A DNA stretch of 64,000 bases from DATARN01 sp963851105 (GTDB lineage: Bacteria > Actinomycetota > Acidimicrobiia > Acidimicrobiales > Palsa-688), in the NCBI GenBank assembly GCA_963851105.1, contig CAWKNP010000008.1, positions 186,001 to 250,000 on the forward strand, written 5' to 3'. Below are positions 52,099 through 60,364 of the stretch, piece by piece; the stretch's first letter is position 1, and each line of letters begins with the position of its first letter. Under the pieces are notes generated by a model. The model saw nothing but the letters and a program-made list of their open reading frames with translations. It ran no database searches and was not told the DNA's origin. The translations under genes were made by a program, and so were the position numbers.

Positions 52099-54855
52099 TC
52101 AGGTAGGCGCGGGTGGGGTATCAGCCCCGACTCCTTCGTCACCGGGAATGACTTTTGGCCCGATGCTCGGTCCTGCACTCCGGGCAGCGTCGGTATCGGT
52201 TCGGGTATCGCCCGGTGCTCCCGGTCGCACTTCCGGATCGCCGCGTGATGACCCCGGCGTGCTGGGCACGGGGCTCGGCGGTGAGCCGTTGTGGACCTCC
52301 GCCGCTGCGGCGACCGGTGGCAATGCCGGCGGGGAGCCGCCCAGGCCTGCGGGGAAGCCCAGCCAGGCGTCGAGGTCGTCGGCGGCCGCGGGGTGACCGG
52401 CGGCGAACTCCTGGTGGAGCCGGGTGTAGGCGTCGTCGAGGCCCGCGGACTCGGTCATCACGGGCAGGCTGGCCAATCCCCGGGGCGCGCCCGCGAACTC
52501 CACCGGTTTGGCCCGAACCAGCCACACCAGCGCGGCCAGGCCGACCAAGCCGAAGAGATACCCCAGCCAGTCCACCGGCGTGTACCCGTAGTGGAGGCGG
52601 ACATGGTGCGACGTCGGGATGACGACCATCAAGTTGGGCGCGACCCGGTACGGGCCTTTGGCCCCCGACGCCTGCCAGTTGGGGAAGTAGGAGACCTTGA
52701 CCAGCACCGGAACACCGACGGTGTCCACGTTGAACGACACCGAGTCGTCACTGGAGGTGACTTTGTCGACCTGCACCGGCTGCAGGGCGTTTCTGGGCGG
52801 GTTCTGTGACAAGGGCGTGACCCGCGGCCAAGTCTTAGGGCCCGTGGCGGCGTACATGACGTCGGAGAGGTTGGCGTTGAGGTACCACGCCTGGGAGGCG
52901 TCAAGCCAGTGCTTGCCGCCCTTGGCGATGCCATTCATCACGACCGGCTGGTTGATGAGCGGGGTCACGATCTGGGAGTCGGCGACCTCGTAGATCTTCC
53001 AGGTGCGTTCCTTGACCCCCACCGACGGCCCGGTGGAGTAGCTGACCGGCCACGGGCCCGAGGTGGCCACTAGCTGGAGGTCGGGATTGGCATCGGCCTG
53101 GGTCTGAGTTTCGGTCGTCAGGGCCATGTAGTACCGCACCCCGAGCAGCTTCATGTGGCGTACGCCGTCGGTCACGTTGGGCGCCGCGGGATAGGTCAGG
53201 CCCCGCACCGGGTCCGACGGCTGGAGGGACAACTCGGCGGCATTGATGAAGTGATAGGGCGTCGTCGCCGCCGACTCGTAGTACAGGCCCTCCATGGAAC
53301 CGATGCAGCTGTTGGTCCAGTACGGCAGGAGCATGAGGGCGTCGGGGGTGCCCATCTGGTCGAGGCCCGGTTCGTACTCCCACATGGCCCGGCCGCAGCC
53401 GTCGGAGCGGCCCAACTTGGACATGGTGTTGATGAGCCCGAAGTACTCGGCCCGGCGGGCCTTGAGCGGCGACTCGTAGCCGCTGTAGTTCCAGTTGGCC
53501 CACGACGGGAGGAACGAGGTTTCCGCGGTGGTGATGCCGAGCCAGGTGTACTTGCCGGTCTTGGCGTCCTTATGACCGCCGGGGAGGCCGTGCAACGGGA
53601 ACCCGACGAAGATCCACACCGCCGCGACCGCGACCAGCGGCAGGGCCAGCGTCGACATCCGGGACCACGTGGGGGTGGTACCGGCTTTCATGGGCTCGAG
53701 GAGCGCCGCGCCGCCCTCGGCGACGCCCACCGCGGCCAGCAGGTACAGGCAGAGGAACCAGAACGGCAGGACCCGGGCATTCCACAACCGGGCCTGGGGA
53801 GCGAAACGGAACACCAGCACCGCCAGCGTGGCCATGATGGACAGGAAGATCCCCAGCTTCTGGCGCCGCAGGACCGAGACCAGGAACCCCAGCCCGGCCA
53901 GTAGGAACAGCCAGAGCTCGTGGGCGGGGAAGAGGTTCTTGTAGTACTGGGTGATCTTCTCGTAGCCCATGTCGGTGGCGTACGGCAGCCGCAGCAGGAA
54001 CGGGAGCCACCAGAACGCCGACAGCCCGGCCGCCACCGCGAACACCGGCGCCATCCAGCGCCAACTGCGCCGGTCCCAACGCATGGCGGTGAGGACGAGG
54101 GCACCGAGGACGGCGAAGATGGCGGGCAGGAGGTGGCACAGCCCGGTCGCGACGAGCGCGACCGCGGCCCACGCCCGGTAGCGCCCGGTTTCCAGCCCCC
54201 GGGCGACCAGTCCGAGGAAAATGAGGGCCAGCGACAGGCTGATCGAGAACCCGAACTCGCCGGCCAAGGTGGAGGCGATGTTGCCGCCGTAGATCGTGTA
54301 GTTGGTCGAGAACAGGAACGGCAGCGTGGCCGCCGCCAGGCACGCCGGGCCGGGGAAGCGGAACCGGGCCAGCCGGCCGAACATCCAGGCGGCAAAGGGC
54401 AGCGACACCATGCCGAGAACCGTGATCAGCTTGAACGCCACGTTGTACGGCATGACGGCGCCGAGGATGACGATGAACAAGCTGGGCAGGGGGAAGTAGA
54501 AGACCAGCGAGGGGAAACCGGCGTACCAGTCGGGTGCCCAGCCCGTCAGCCGGAAATGGGTCAGGAGGTGGTCGCGGAGGAACGCCGGCTGCCACACGTG
54601 GGCGCCCATGTCCCCGCCTGCGGGCGTGGAGTTGAGGAACAGCTTGGACGGCTGCAGGTACTTGAACACGAACCCGCATACGAACAGCACGATCACGCCG
54701 GTGATGATCGTTTCCGGCCAGTTGATCGCTTCGGGCCACCGCCAACGCCGCCGGGGCGCGGCGGGCCCGCCGGCTTCGAGGTCGACAGGAATCGGTGGAT
54801 CCTGGTCCGCAGCGTCGTCGACGGGCGGACGGTCGGTGATGTCGAGCGCGCTCAT
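52099..54855 (-). CDS. Large polytopic membrane protein, GT-C-like (6-pyruvoyl-tetrahydropterin synthase-related annotation group)
   Basis: 918 residues. About a dozen hydrophobic helices in the first 430 residues, then an outer domain of about 380 residues and one last helix (GYLFGLVGLAALVWLVRA), followed by a Pro/Gly-rich tail. An early loop, STPAGGDMGAHVWQPAFLRD, carries an aspartate after the first helix, as in GT-C glycosyltransferases and YfhO-like proteins. It is probably an envelope sugar transferase using a lipid-linked donor. In databases such proteins are often labelled 6-pyruvoyl-tetrahydropterin synthase-related, which says little. It sits beside manB and the other envelope genes. 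Confidence 0.75.
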   Translation of the reverse strand: MSALDITDRPPVDDAADQDPPIPVDLEAGGPAAPRRRWRWPEAINWPETIITGVIVLFVCGFVFKYLQPSKLFLNSTPAGGDMGAHVWQPAFLRDHLLTHFRLTGWAPDWYAGFPSLVFYFPLPSLFIVILGAVMPYNVAFKLITVLGMVSLPFAAWMFGRLARFRFPGPACLAAATLPFLFSTNYTIYGGNIASTLAGEFGFSISLSLALIFLGLVARGLETGRYRAWAAVALVATGLCHLLPAIFAVLGALVLTAMRWDRRSWRWMAPVFAVAAGLSAFWWLPFLLRLPYATDMGYEKITQYYKNLFPAHELWLFLLAGLGFLVSVLRRQKLGIFLSIMATLAVLVFRFAPQARLWNARVLPFWFLCLYLLAAVGVAEGGAALLEPMKAGTTPTWSRMSTLALPLVAVAAVWIFVGFPLHGLPGGHKDAKTGKYTWLGITTAETSFLPSWANWNYSGYESPLKARRAEYFGLINTMSKLGRSDGCGRAMWEYEPGLDQMGTPDALMLLPYWTNSCIGSMEGLYYESAATTPYHFINAAELSLQPSDPVRGLTYPAAPNVTDGVRHMKLLGVRYYMALTTETQTQADANPDLQLVATSGPWPVSYSTGPSVGVKERTWKIYEVADSQIVTPLINQPVVMNGIAKGGKHWLDASQAWYLNANLSDVMYAATGPKTWPRVTPLSQNPPRNALQPVQVDKVTSSDDSVSFNVDTVGVPVLVKVSYFPNWQASGAKGPYRVAPNLMVVIPTSHHVRLHYGYTPVDWLGYLFGLVGLAALVWLVRAKPVEFAGAPRGLASLPVMTESAGLDDAYTRLHQEFAAGHPAAADDLDAWLGFPAGLGGSPPALPPVAAAAEVHNGSPPSPVPSTPGSSRGDPEVRPGAPGDTRTDTDAARSAGPSIGPKVIPGDEGVGADTPPAPT

Positions 54856-54894
54856 GGCGCCCCTATGTTGCCCTGAATTCGCCTCCTGCGGCGA

Positions 54895-55065
54895 TCAGCG
54901 CTCGCGGGCGGCCCGATCGAGCACGTCGGCCAGCTGGATCCGGCCGTGATAGCCCTCCCACCACCGCAGGTCACACGACGAGCAGCTCTTCAGGGTCATC
55001 CGTTCCCCCGCGACCGACAGTGCGATCTCGACCATCTGCCGCGACTCACATTTCGGACACTGCAC
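54895..55065 (-). CDS. Small zinc-ribbon protein
   Basis: 56 residues from GTG 55065, chosen because GGGGAGG lies 5 bases upstream. Two CxxC pairs (VQCPKCESRQM and SCSSCDLRWW) make a single zinc ribbon; the tail GRIQLADVLDRAARER is helical. Similar tiny proteins occur beside the phosphomannomutase and DUF3499 genes of actinobacteria. No function is known. Confidence 0.8.
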   Translation of the reverse strand: MQCPKCESRQMVEIALSVAGERMTLKSCSSCDLRWWEGYHGRIQLADVLDRAARER

Positions 55066-55140
55066 CGGCGCCTCCCCGTTGGAGTTTGAACATCGGCACA
55101 ACGGCGGCCGGACTTGATCGCCTCTCGCCCGGCGCCGTTG

Positions 55141-55860
55141 CTACCGCCCGATGGTGAGGGAAATGACGGTCACCGCGTTGAACGCGGCGTGCGCCACGAT
55201 GCTCGGTCCCAACCGGCCGCTGCGCTGCGCCAGGACACCGAGGATGAGCCCGAACATGATGAGCGCGGGGAGTTGCAGCGGCTCGAAATGGGCCAGGCCG
55301 AACACGAGCGCCGAGCCGATTACGGCGGCCACCGGCCCCAGCCAGCGAGTCAGGGATCGCAGCAGCAGGCCCCGGAAGAAGAGCTCCTCGACGATGGGGG
55401 CGCCGACGGCCAGGAAGACGATAAGCACCGCGATCTGCCAGGCCCCGTGCACCCCGGCGGTGTCGGTCTTGGCCGGGGCCTCGAGGCGGTGCCGCAGTGT
55501 CGGGTCACCCGCCTCGAACGGCAGGTACAGGAGCGGGATCAGTACCAGTTGCGTCCCGACGCCCGCGATCGCCCCCACGATCAGGTCGAACGGCCATCGG
55601 AACGACAGCCCCAAATCCTCCCGGAGGCTTCCCGACGCCCGGAAATGGCTGAAGAACCACACCCCGCCGACCAGGCCCGCCCACAGCCCGACGAGGCCGA
55701 AGACGGTGACGGCCAGCGGGACCGGCTGGTGGCCGCCCTGGTGATAGCCCGTGGCGCTGGCGGCGATCTGAAGCCCGAGCGCCGAGAGCACGGTCCCGAC
55801 GAGGAAGGCTCCGACCGCCTCGCTCAGCCCCGACGGTTTCGAGGCGCGAGACGCGGTCAC
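55141..55860 (-). CDS. CPBP-family intramembrane metalloprotease
   Basis: 239 residues, about seven hydrophobic helices, Abi/CPBP (Rce1-like) family. Conserved motifs: EELFFRGLLLRSL (EExxxR), FGLAHFEP (FxxxH) and VAHAAFNAV (HxxxN). Bacterial members cut prenylated or other membrane proteins or give immunity to peptides; no bacteriocin gene is near. I start at GTG 55860 after the DUF3499 stop (4 bases between); a longer frame is antisense-like and Pro/Arg-rich. Confidence 0.87.
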   Translation of the reverse strand: MTASRASKPSGLSEAVGAFLVGTVLSALGLQIAASATGYHQGGHQPVPLAVTVFGLVGLWAGLVGGVWFFSHFRASGSLREDLGLSFRWPFDLIVGAIAGVGTQLVLIPLLYLPFEAGDPTLRHRLEAPAKTDTAGVHGAWQIAVLIVFLAVGAPIVEELFFRGLLLRSLTRWLGPVAAVIGSALVFGLAHFEPLQLPALIMFGLILGVLAQRSGRLGPSIVAHAAFNAVTVISLTIGR

Positions 55861-55864
55861 CAGG

Positions 55865-56203
55865 TCAGACGGCGATGGCGGGCGCGGCGGTGTCGGGCGG
55901 CGCCGCTTCGCTCGGCGCAACATTGGCCGGCGCCGCCGGCGGCGGCGGAGGCGGCGGCACCACCGAGGGCAGCAGGGCGGGCATCGGAGCGGCCGGCGAA
56001 CGGTTGGTGCGGCGATCCTGGCAGGACCAGCCAATCGGAGGCCGGGTCCGTCCGGCGTGGGTCGCACACAGGGCGCTGTGATGGCCCACCGCCTCGACGC
56101 TGGGATCGTCGAGCCAGACCCGCTGGCCGGCATAGTCGTAGCTCAACAGCGCGGTGGCGATGCCGCCACAGCCAGGTCGAGCGCAGCGTTGGGTCCCTGC
56201 CAT
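55865..56203 (-). CDS. DUF3499-family protein
   Basis: 112 residues, starting ATG 56203 (MAGTQRCARPGCGGIATALL). The short actinobacterial DUF3499 core is present: paired cysteines (RCARPGC), YDYAGQRVWL, and SALCATHAGRTRPPIGWSC. A variable Pro/Ala-rich C-terminus follows. The family is nearly always near manB and WhiB genes (Rv3258c), and its function is unknown; the cysteine pairs suggest zinc. Divergent from ftsH. Confidence 0.85.
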   Translation of the reverse strand: MAGTQRCARPGCGGIATALLSYDYAGQRVWLDDPSVEAVGHHSALCATHAGRTRPPIGWSCQDRRTNRSPAAPMPALLPSVVPPPPPPPAAPANVAPSEAAPPDTAAPAIAV

Positions 56204-56315
56204 CGGTATCCAAGGTATCCCCAGGTGGCGGACCACCACGTGGATCCCGCCCATGGGGCCCGCCAACCTCCGCAGTGCCACGAGATACCGGCCCCGACCC
56301 GCGTACCATAGGGGC

Positions 56316-58316
56316 ATGAGTCGTCAACCGGGCGATTTGCGCCCTGGTCGTCCTGACCGCGCGTCCAATCCTCTTTCTCCCGATCGTAACTGGCGACTTG
56401 TGGCCATCGTCCTCGGCGCCCTGATCGTCATCGCGTTCCTCGTGTCCAACCCGTTCTCGGCCAAGACGACGAAGGCGCAGACCTTCAGCGACTTCTCGGC
56501 GGCGCTCGATGCCCACAACGTGGCGTCGGCCACGGTCAACAACGACACCGGCAAGATCAGCTACACCGACAAGGCCGGGACCAAGTTCTCGGTCTCGGGA
56601 CCCCATCCCCTGCCCGACAGCGTGGCCCAGGAGATGCGGGCCAACGTCAAGAGCAACCTCAACTTCGCCAACAACACCAGCAGCTGGGTGGCGTCGCTCC
56701 TGCCGTTCCTGCTCTACGGGGCCATCATCATCGGCTTCTTCGTGTGGATGAGCCGCCGGGCGCAGGGCCAGATGACCGGCATCATGTCGATCGGGCGCTC
56801 CAAGGCCAAGGTGTACACCACCGAACGGCCCCGCACGACCTTCGCCGACGTGGCCGGTTACACCGGCGTCAAGCTCGAGATCCGCGAGGTGGTCGACTTC
56901 CTCCGCTCGGCCAACCGCTTCAAGGAGATCGGCGCCCGCATCCCCAAAGGCGTCCTGCTGGTCGGCCCTCCGGGCACCGGAAAGACCCTCCTGGCCCGGG
57001 CCGTCGCCGGTGAAGCCGGGGTGCCGTTTCTCTCCGTGACCGGGTCGGACTTCATGGAGATGTTCGTGGGCGTCGGTGCCTCCCGAGTCCGCGACCTGTT
57101 CCAGACGGCCCGCAAACAAGCGCCGGCCATCATCTTCGTGGACGAGATCGACTCCATCGGCCGCAAGCGCGGCGCCGGCCTTGGCGGCGGCCACGACGAG
57201 CGGGAACAGACCCTGAACCAGATGCTGGCCGAGATGGACGGTTTCGAGACGACCGAGGGCATCGTCATGATGGCGGCCACCAACCGGCCCGACATCTTGG
57301 ATCCTGCCTTGCTGCGGCCGGGCCGCTTCGACCGCCAGATCGTCGTGCCTCTCCCCGATCTCGAGGAGCGCCTCCCAATCCTGCAGGTGCACTCCAAGGA
57401 CAAGCGGATGGCCCCCGACGTGGACCTCCGTCTCGTGGCCCGGGGCACGCCGGGGATGAGCGGCGCCGACCTCTCCAACCTGGTCAACGAGGCCGCCCTG
57501 CACGCCGTGCGCCGCAACGCCGACGCCGTCCACATGATGGACTTCGAGGCCGCCCGCGACCGGGTGCTGATGGGCCAGCGCCGGGAGTCGACCGTCCTGT
57601 CGGACAAGGAGAAGACCGCCACCGCCTACCACGAGGGGGGCCACGCCGTCCTCGCCTACGTTCTGCCCGACGCCGACCCGGTGCACAAGGTGACGATCCT
57701 GCCCACGGGCATGGCCCTCGGCGTCACCCAGCAGTTGCCGGTCGAGGAGCGTCACGCCCTGTCGCGGGAGTACATCGAAGACACCCTGTGCGTGATGATG
57801 GGCGGCCGCTGCGCCGAGCAGATGATGCTCGGCAGCCTGTCGACGGGGGCCAGCAACGACCTGCAACGGGCGACCGAGCTCACCCGCAAGATGGTGCGGG
57901 AGTGGGGCATGAGCGAGCGGGTCGGGCCGATGGCCTGGGGCTCCGAGGGCGCCGTGTTCCTCGGCGAGGACCTGATGCACACCCGGGACTACAGCGACGT
58001 GACGTCGCGGGTCATCGACGAGGAGGTCGAGCGGATCCTGCGGGAGCAGGAAAGCCGTGCGATCCGCCTGCTGAAGGAGCATCGCGACGGGCTGGGGCTC
58101 GTCGCCCAGGGGCTGTTGGAAAAGGAGACGATCGACGGCGCCGAAGTGGGCCGTCTCGTCAACAACGCCTACGGCCGGCCGGTGCACGAGGAGTACACCG
58201 AGGTGCCCCATTTCGCCGACATCGTGGCCGAGAACGGCCACGACCCCGAAGCCACCCCGGCCGAAGCGCCGGCAGCGGCGCCGGCCGTGCCGAGCACCTA
58301 CCGCCACCAGGGCTAG
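56316..58316 (+). CDS. ftsH: Membrane AAA+ zinc protease FtsH
   Basis: 666 residues. Two helices near the N-terminus (about 27-45 and 125-145) flank a small outer domain. AAA+ ATPase: VGPPGTGKTLLARAVAGE, IIFVDEIDSIGRKRG and the second region of homology, MMAATNRPDILDPALLRPGR. The zinc site is YHEGGHAVLAYVLP. FtsH degrades misassembled membrane proteins and some regulators. Start is ATG 56316; the frame upstream overlaps DUF3499 and has no support. The C-terminus is a short Ala/Pro tail. A hairpin follows the stop. Confidence 0.97.
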   Translation: MSRQPGDLRPGRPDRASNPLSPDRNWRLVAIVLGALIVIAFLVSNPFSAKTTKAQTFSDFSAALDAHNVASATVNNDTGKISYTDKAGTKFSVSGPHPLPDSVAQEMRANVKSNLNFANNTSSWVASLLPFLLYGAIIIGFFVWMSRRAQGQMTGIMSIGRSKAKVYTTERPRTTFADVAGYTGVKLEIREVVDFLRSANRFKEIGARIPKGVLLVGPPGTGKTLLARAVAGEAGVPFLSVTGSDFMEMFVGVGASRVRDLFQTARKQAPAIIFVDEIDSIGRKRGAGLGGGHDEREQTLNQMLAEMDGFETTEGIVMMAATNRPDILDPALLRPGRFDRQIVVPLPDLEERLPILQVHSKDKRMAPDVDLRLVARGTPGMSGADLSNLVNEAALHAVRRNADAVHMMDFEAARDRVLMGQRRESTVLSDKEKTATAYHEGGHAVLAYVLPDADPVHKVTILPTGMALGVTQQLPVEERHALSREYIEDTLCVMMGGRCAEQMMLGSLSTGASNDLQRATELTRKMVREWGMSERVGPMAWGSEGAVFLGEDLMHTRDYSDVTSRVIDEEVERILREQESRAIRLLKEHRDGLGLVAQGLLEKETIDGAEVGRLVNNAYGRPVHEEYTEVPHFADIVAENGHDPEATPAEAPAAAPAVPSTYRHQG

Positions 58317-58318
58317 AA

Positions 58319-58362
58319 CCGACCACCGCCGCCGGCGGCGACCGGCACTCTCCGGTGGTCGG
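58319..58362. terminator. Hairpin between ftsH and the thioredoxin-like gene
   Basis: CCGACCACCG (58319-58328) pairs perfectly with CGGTGGTCGG (58353-58362) around a 24-base GC-rich loop. It lies between convergent genes and can serve both strands. No T run. Confidence 0.6.
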
Positions 58363-58366
58363 CCGG

Positions 58367-58849
58367 TCAGCCTTCAGCTCGGGGCGAGTCGGCCCCGTGG
58401 TCGCACCCCGCCGGGGTGCTCCCCGGGAACCGGGCCTCGGCCACCGCGGCCCACAGGTCGGTGGCCGTCGGCGTGCTGACAAAGGTCCCCCGCACCACCC
58501 CCTCGGCATCGGCGATGACGATGGTCGGCGCCGCCTCGATGGCGTAGCGCTCGTGCAGGTCAGGGCGGGCCTGGTAGGAGACGTCGTGCACCGCAACGTC
58601 GGTGCTGGCCAGCACCGCCGCCTTGGCCACCGCCTGCTCGCAGCCGGCGCAGGTCGTGGAGGAGAACACCACGACGAGCCAGGGCGCTTCGGGACGCTCG
58701 AAGTCGGCCCGGTCGAGCTGGGCGGGGACCGCCCACTGGGCCTGGGTGGGGGGCTCGGGCTTACGGCGGCGCAGAGCCCCGGCGACGATGCCCGCGACCA
58801 CGACGAGGGCGGCGGCGACAATCAGGCGTGACATTGCGCCCGCCATCAT
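58367..58849 (-). CDS. Membrane-anchored thioredoxin-like protein
   Basis: 155-160 residues. One N-terminal hydrophobic helix (SRLIVAAALVVVAGIVAGAL) anchors a thioredoxin-fold domain with active site SSTTCAGCEQAV (CAGC) and the cis-proline region EAAPTIVIAD. Likely works outside the membrane as an oxidase or reductase. Two starts are possible, ATG 58849 or ATG 58834 (MSRLIV); the second puts the basic residues right before the helix. Followed by no gene on this strand before ftsH. Confidence 0.83.
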   Translation of the reverse strand: MMAGAMSRLIVAAALVVVAGIVAGALRRRKPEPPTQAQWAVPAQLDRADFERPEAPWLVVVFSSTTCAGCEQAVAKAAVLASTDVAVHDVSYQARPDLHERYAIEAAPTIVIADAEGVVRGTFVSTPTATDLWAAVAEARFPGSTPAGCDHGADSPRAEG

Positions 58850-58873
58850 CGCCCATCGGGCGGCCCTAGTGAC

Positions 58874-60364
58874 CTAGACCCCCAACGGGACCCCGATGCT
58901 GGCGTCGATGCCGATCCCCTTGGCCGGCGACGAGTCGCCTTCGACCACAACCGGGCCGTTGGCGGCAACGACGAAGGAATCGCCCGCGCCGGTGGCGGGC
59001 GGGAGGTAGCGGCGGTGGCCGGCGATGACCACACCCGATTGCCCCTCCACGGGACCGGTCAGCGTGGAGATGGTGACCCGCACGGGCACCGAAGCGGGGT
59101 TGTACACGACGACGACGGCGTTGACGGCGTCGGTCGTGCCATTGCCCGGGACCAGCCAGCGGCGCGCCTCGAGCGCGCTACCGAGCACTTCGGCAACGCC
59201 GGTCTGGTTGGCGGGGCTCGACGCCAGGAGGAGCCGGGCGGCTACCACCGGCACACCGTTGGCGCTGCGCAGCGTGGCGCCGTGGCCCATCGCCTTGGGG
59301 ATGCGGGATTCGCCATTGGTCGTCACCACCGCCACGCCGTGGGGATCCACACTGACCTGGAACGGGTCGGCGATGCCCTGATCGAGATCCGCCAGCAGCG
59401 AGACCTGGGCCGCGGTGGGGCCGGGGTTGTAGATCACGTACTGCTCGTTGGCGCCGTCGGAGGCCGCGCCGCTCGGCCACCACCAGGAGGTCGAGGCCGA
59501 TGGGGCGCCCCGCAGGACGGTGACACCGGGCGGCCACGGCACCGTGCCCGGGGCCGCGGTGGCCTGGGCGGCGGAGCTCTGGGACTGCACGACCTGGGTC
59601 TCGAAGGCGGCGACGCGCCCGACGCGAAGGTTGACCGACGTGGCGATGGCCGCCCGGCGCCGCAGATGGCTGCCGAGGTCGAGGCCGACCACGGAGCCGC
59701 CGGGCACCACGATCCCCTGGAAGTCCTGGGGGTTCTCCTGGCCCTGCTCGGTCGTGAACGACAAATCGACGATGGCGTCGTCGGCGTAGGGGTTGAGCAG
59801 CGATATCGCCAGAGTGGAGCTTTCCTGGGTCGTGCCCGCGGGGAAGTACCAGGCGGTTGATCCGCTGGTGGCGCAGCTGGTGCTGGACGTGCCCTCGGAG
59901 CCGGTGACGACCTGCTGCACCGCGGCCTGACCGCCGTCGAGTTCGACGGACGCGCCCAGGTAGGGCGCCGCGGCCGGAGTCTTCTCGGCGACGACCAACC
60001 GGCCGCCGGCTGCCACCTCCACGTCCTGCGAGGAGGGAGGGGCATTGCTCGCCATCAGGGTGACGCGCCCGTGAAGGGATCGCGAGGCGGAGTTGGCGAT
60101 GACCAGGCGGCCATCGCCGGTCTTGGCCGGGGCCGCGACGGGCCCCGCGCAGAACCACGACGAGGACAACGCCCCCGACGGCGCCGCCACCGGCATCACG
60201 GCGCCGGCCGCCACGACCGCGGCTGCGGCCCCGGCCGACTGGGCGGAGCGGCGCGAACCCGGGTGGTCGGCGAATGCCGCCAGCGCCACGACCGCCACGA
60301 TCAGGGCGATCATGGCCAGCCGGGGGACCTGGGGTGGCAGGGGCGGACGCGCCGGTTGGTTCAT
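58874..60364 (-). CDS. DUF5719-family secreted or membrane-anchored protein
   Basis: 496 residues starting ATG 60364 (MNQPARPPLPPQVPRLAMIA), overlapping the glycosyltransferase stop by 4 bases (ATGA). A hydrophobic helix follows the start, so most of the protein is outside. The outer part is beta-rich with repeated short-strand patterns (NSASRSLHGRVTLM, YNPGPTAAQVSLLAD, YNPASVPVRVTISTL), like stacked beta-sandwich domains. It is a constant neighbour of this glycosyltransferase type in actinobacteria, so a joint role in envelope polymer assembly is likely; the role itself is unknown. Confidence 0.83.
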   Translation of the reverse strand: MNQPARPPLPPQVPRLAMIALIVAVVALAAFADHPGSRRSAQSAGAAAAVVAAGAVMPVAAPSGALSSSWFCAGPVAAPAKTGDGRLVIANSASRSLHGRVTLMASNAPPSSQDVEVAAGGRLVVAEKTPAAAPYLGASVELDGGQAAVQQVVTGSEGTSSTSCATSGSTAWYFPAGTTQESSTLAISLLNPYADDAIVDLSFTTEQGQENPQDFQGIVVPGGSVVGLDLGSHLRRRAAIATSVNLRVGRVAAFETQVVQSQSSAAQATAAPGTVPWPPGVTVLRGAPSASTSWWWPSGAASDGANEQYVIYNPGPTAAQVSLLADLDQGIADPFQVSVDPHGVAVVTTNGESRIPKAMGHGATLRSANGVPVVAARLLLASSPANQTGVAEVLGSALEARRWLVPGNGTTDAVNAVVVVYNPASVPVRVTISTLTGPVEGQSGVVIAGHRRYLPPATGAGDSFVVAANGPVVVEGDSSPAKGIGIDASIGVPLGV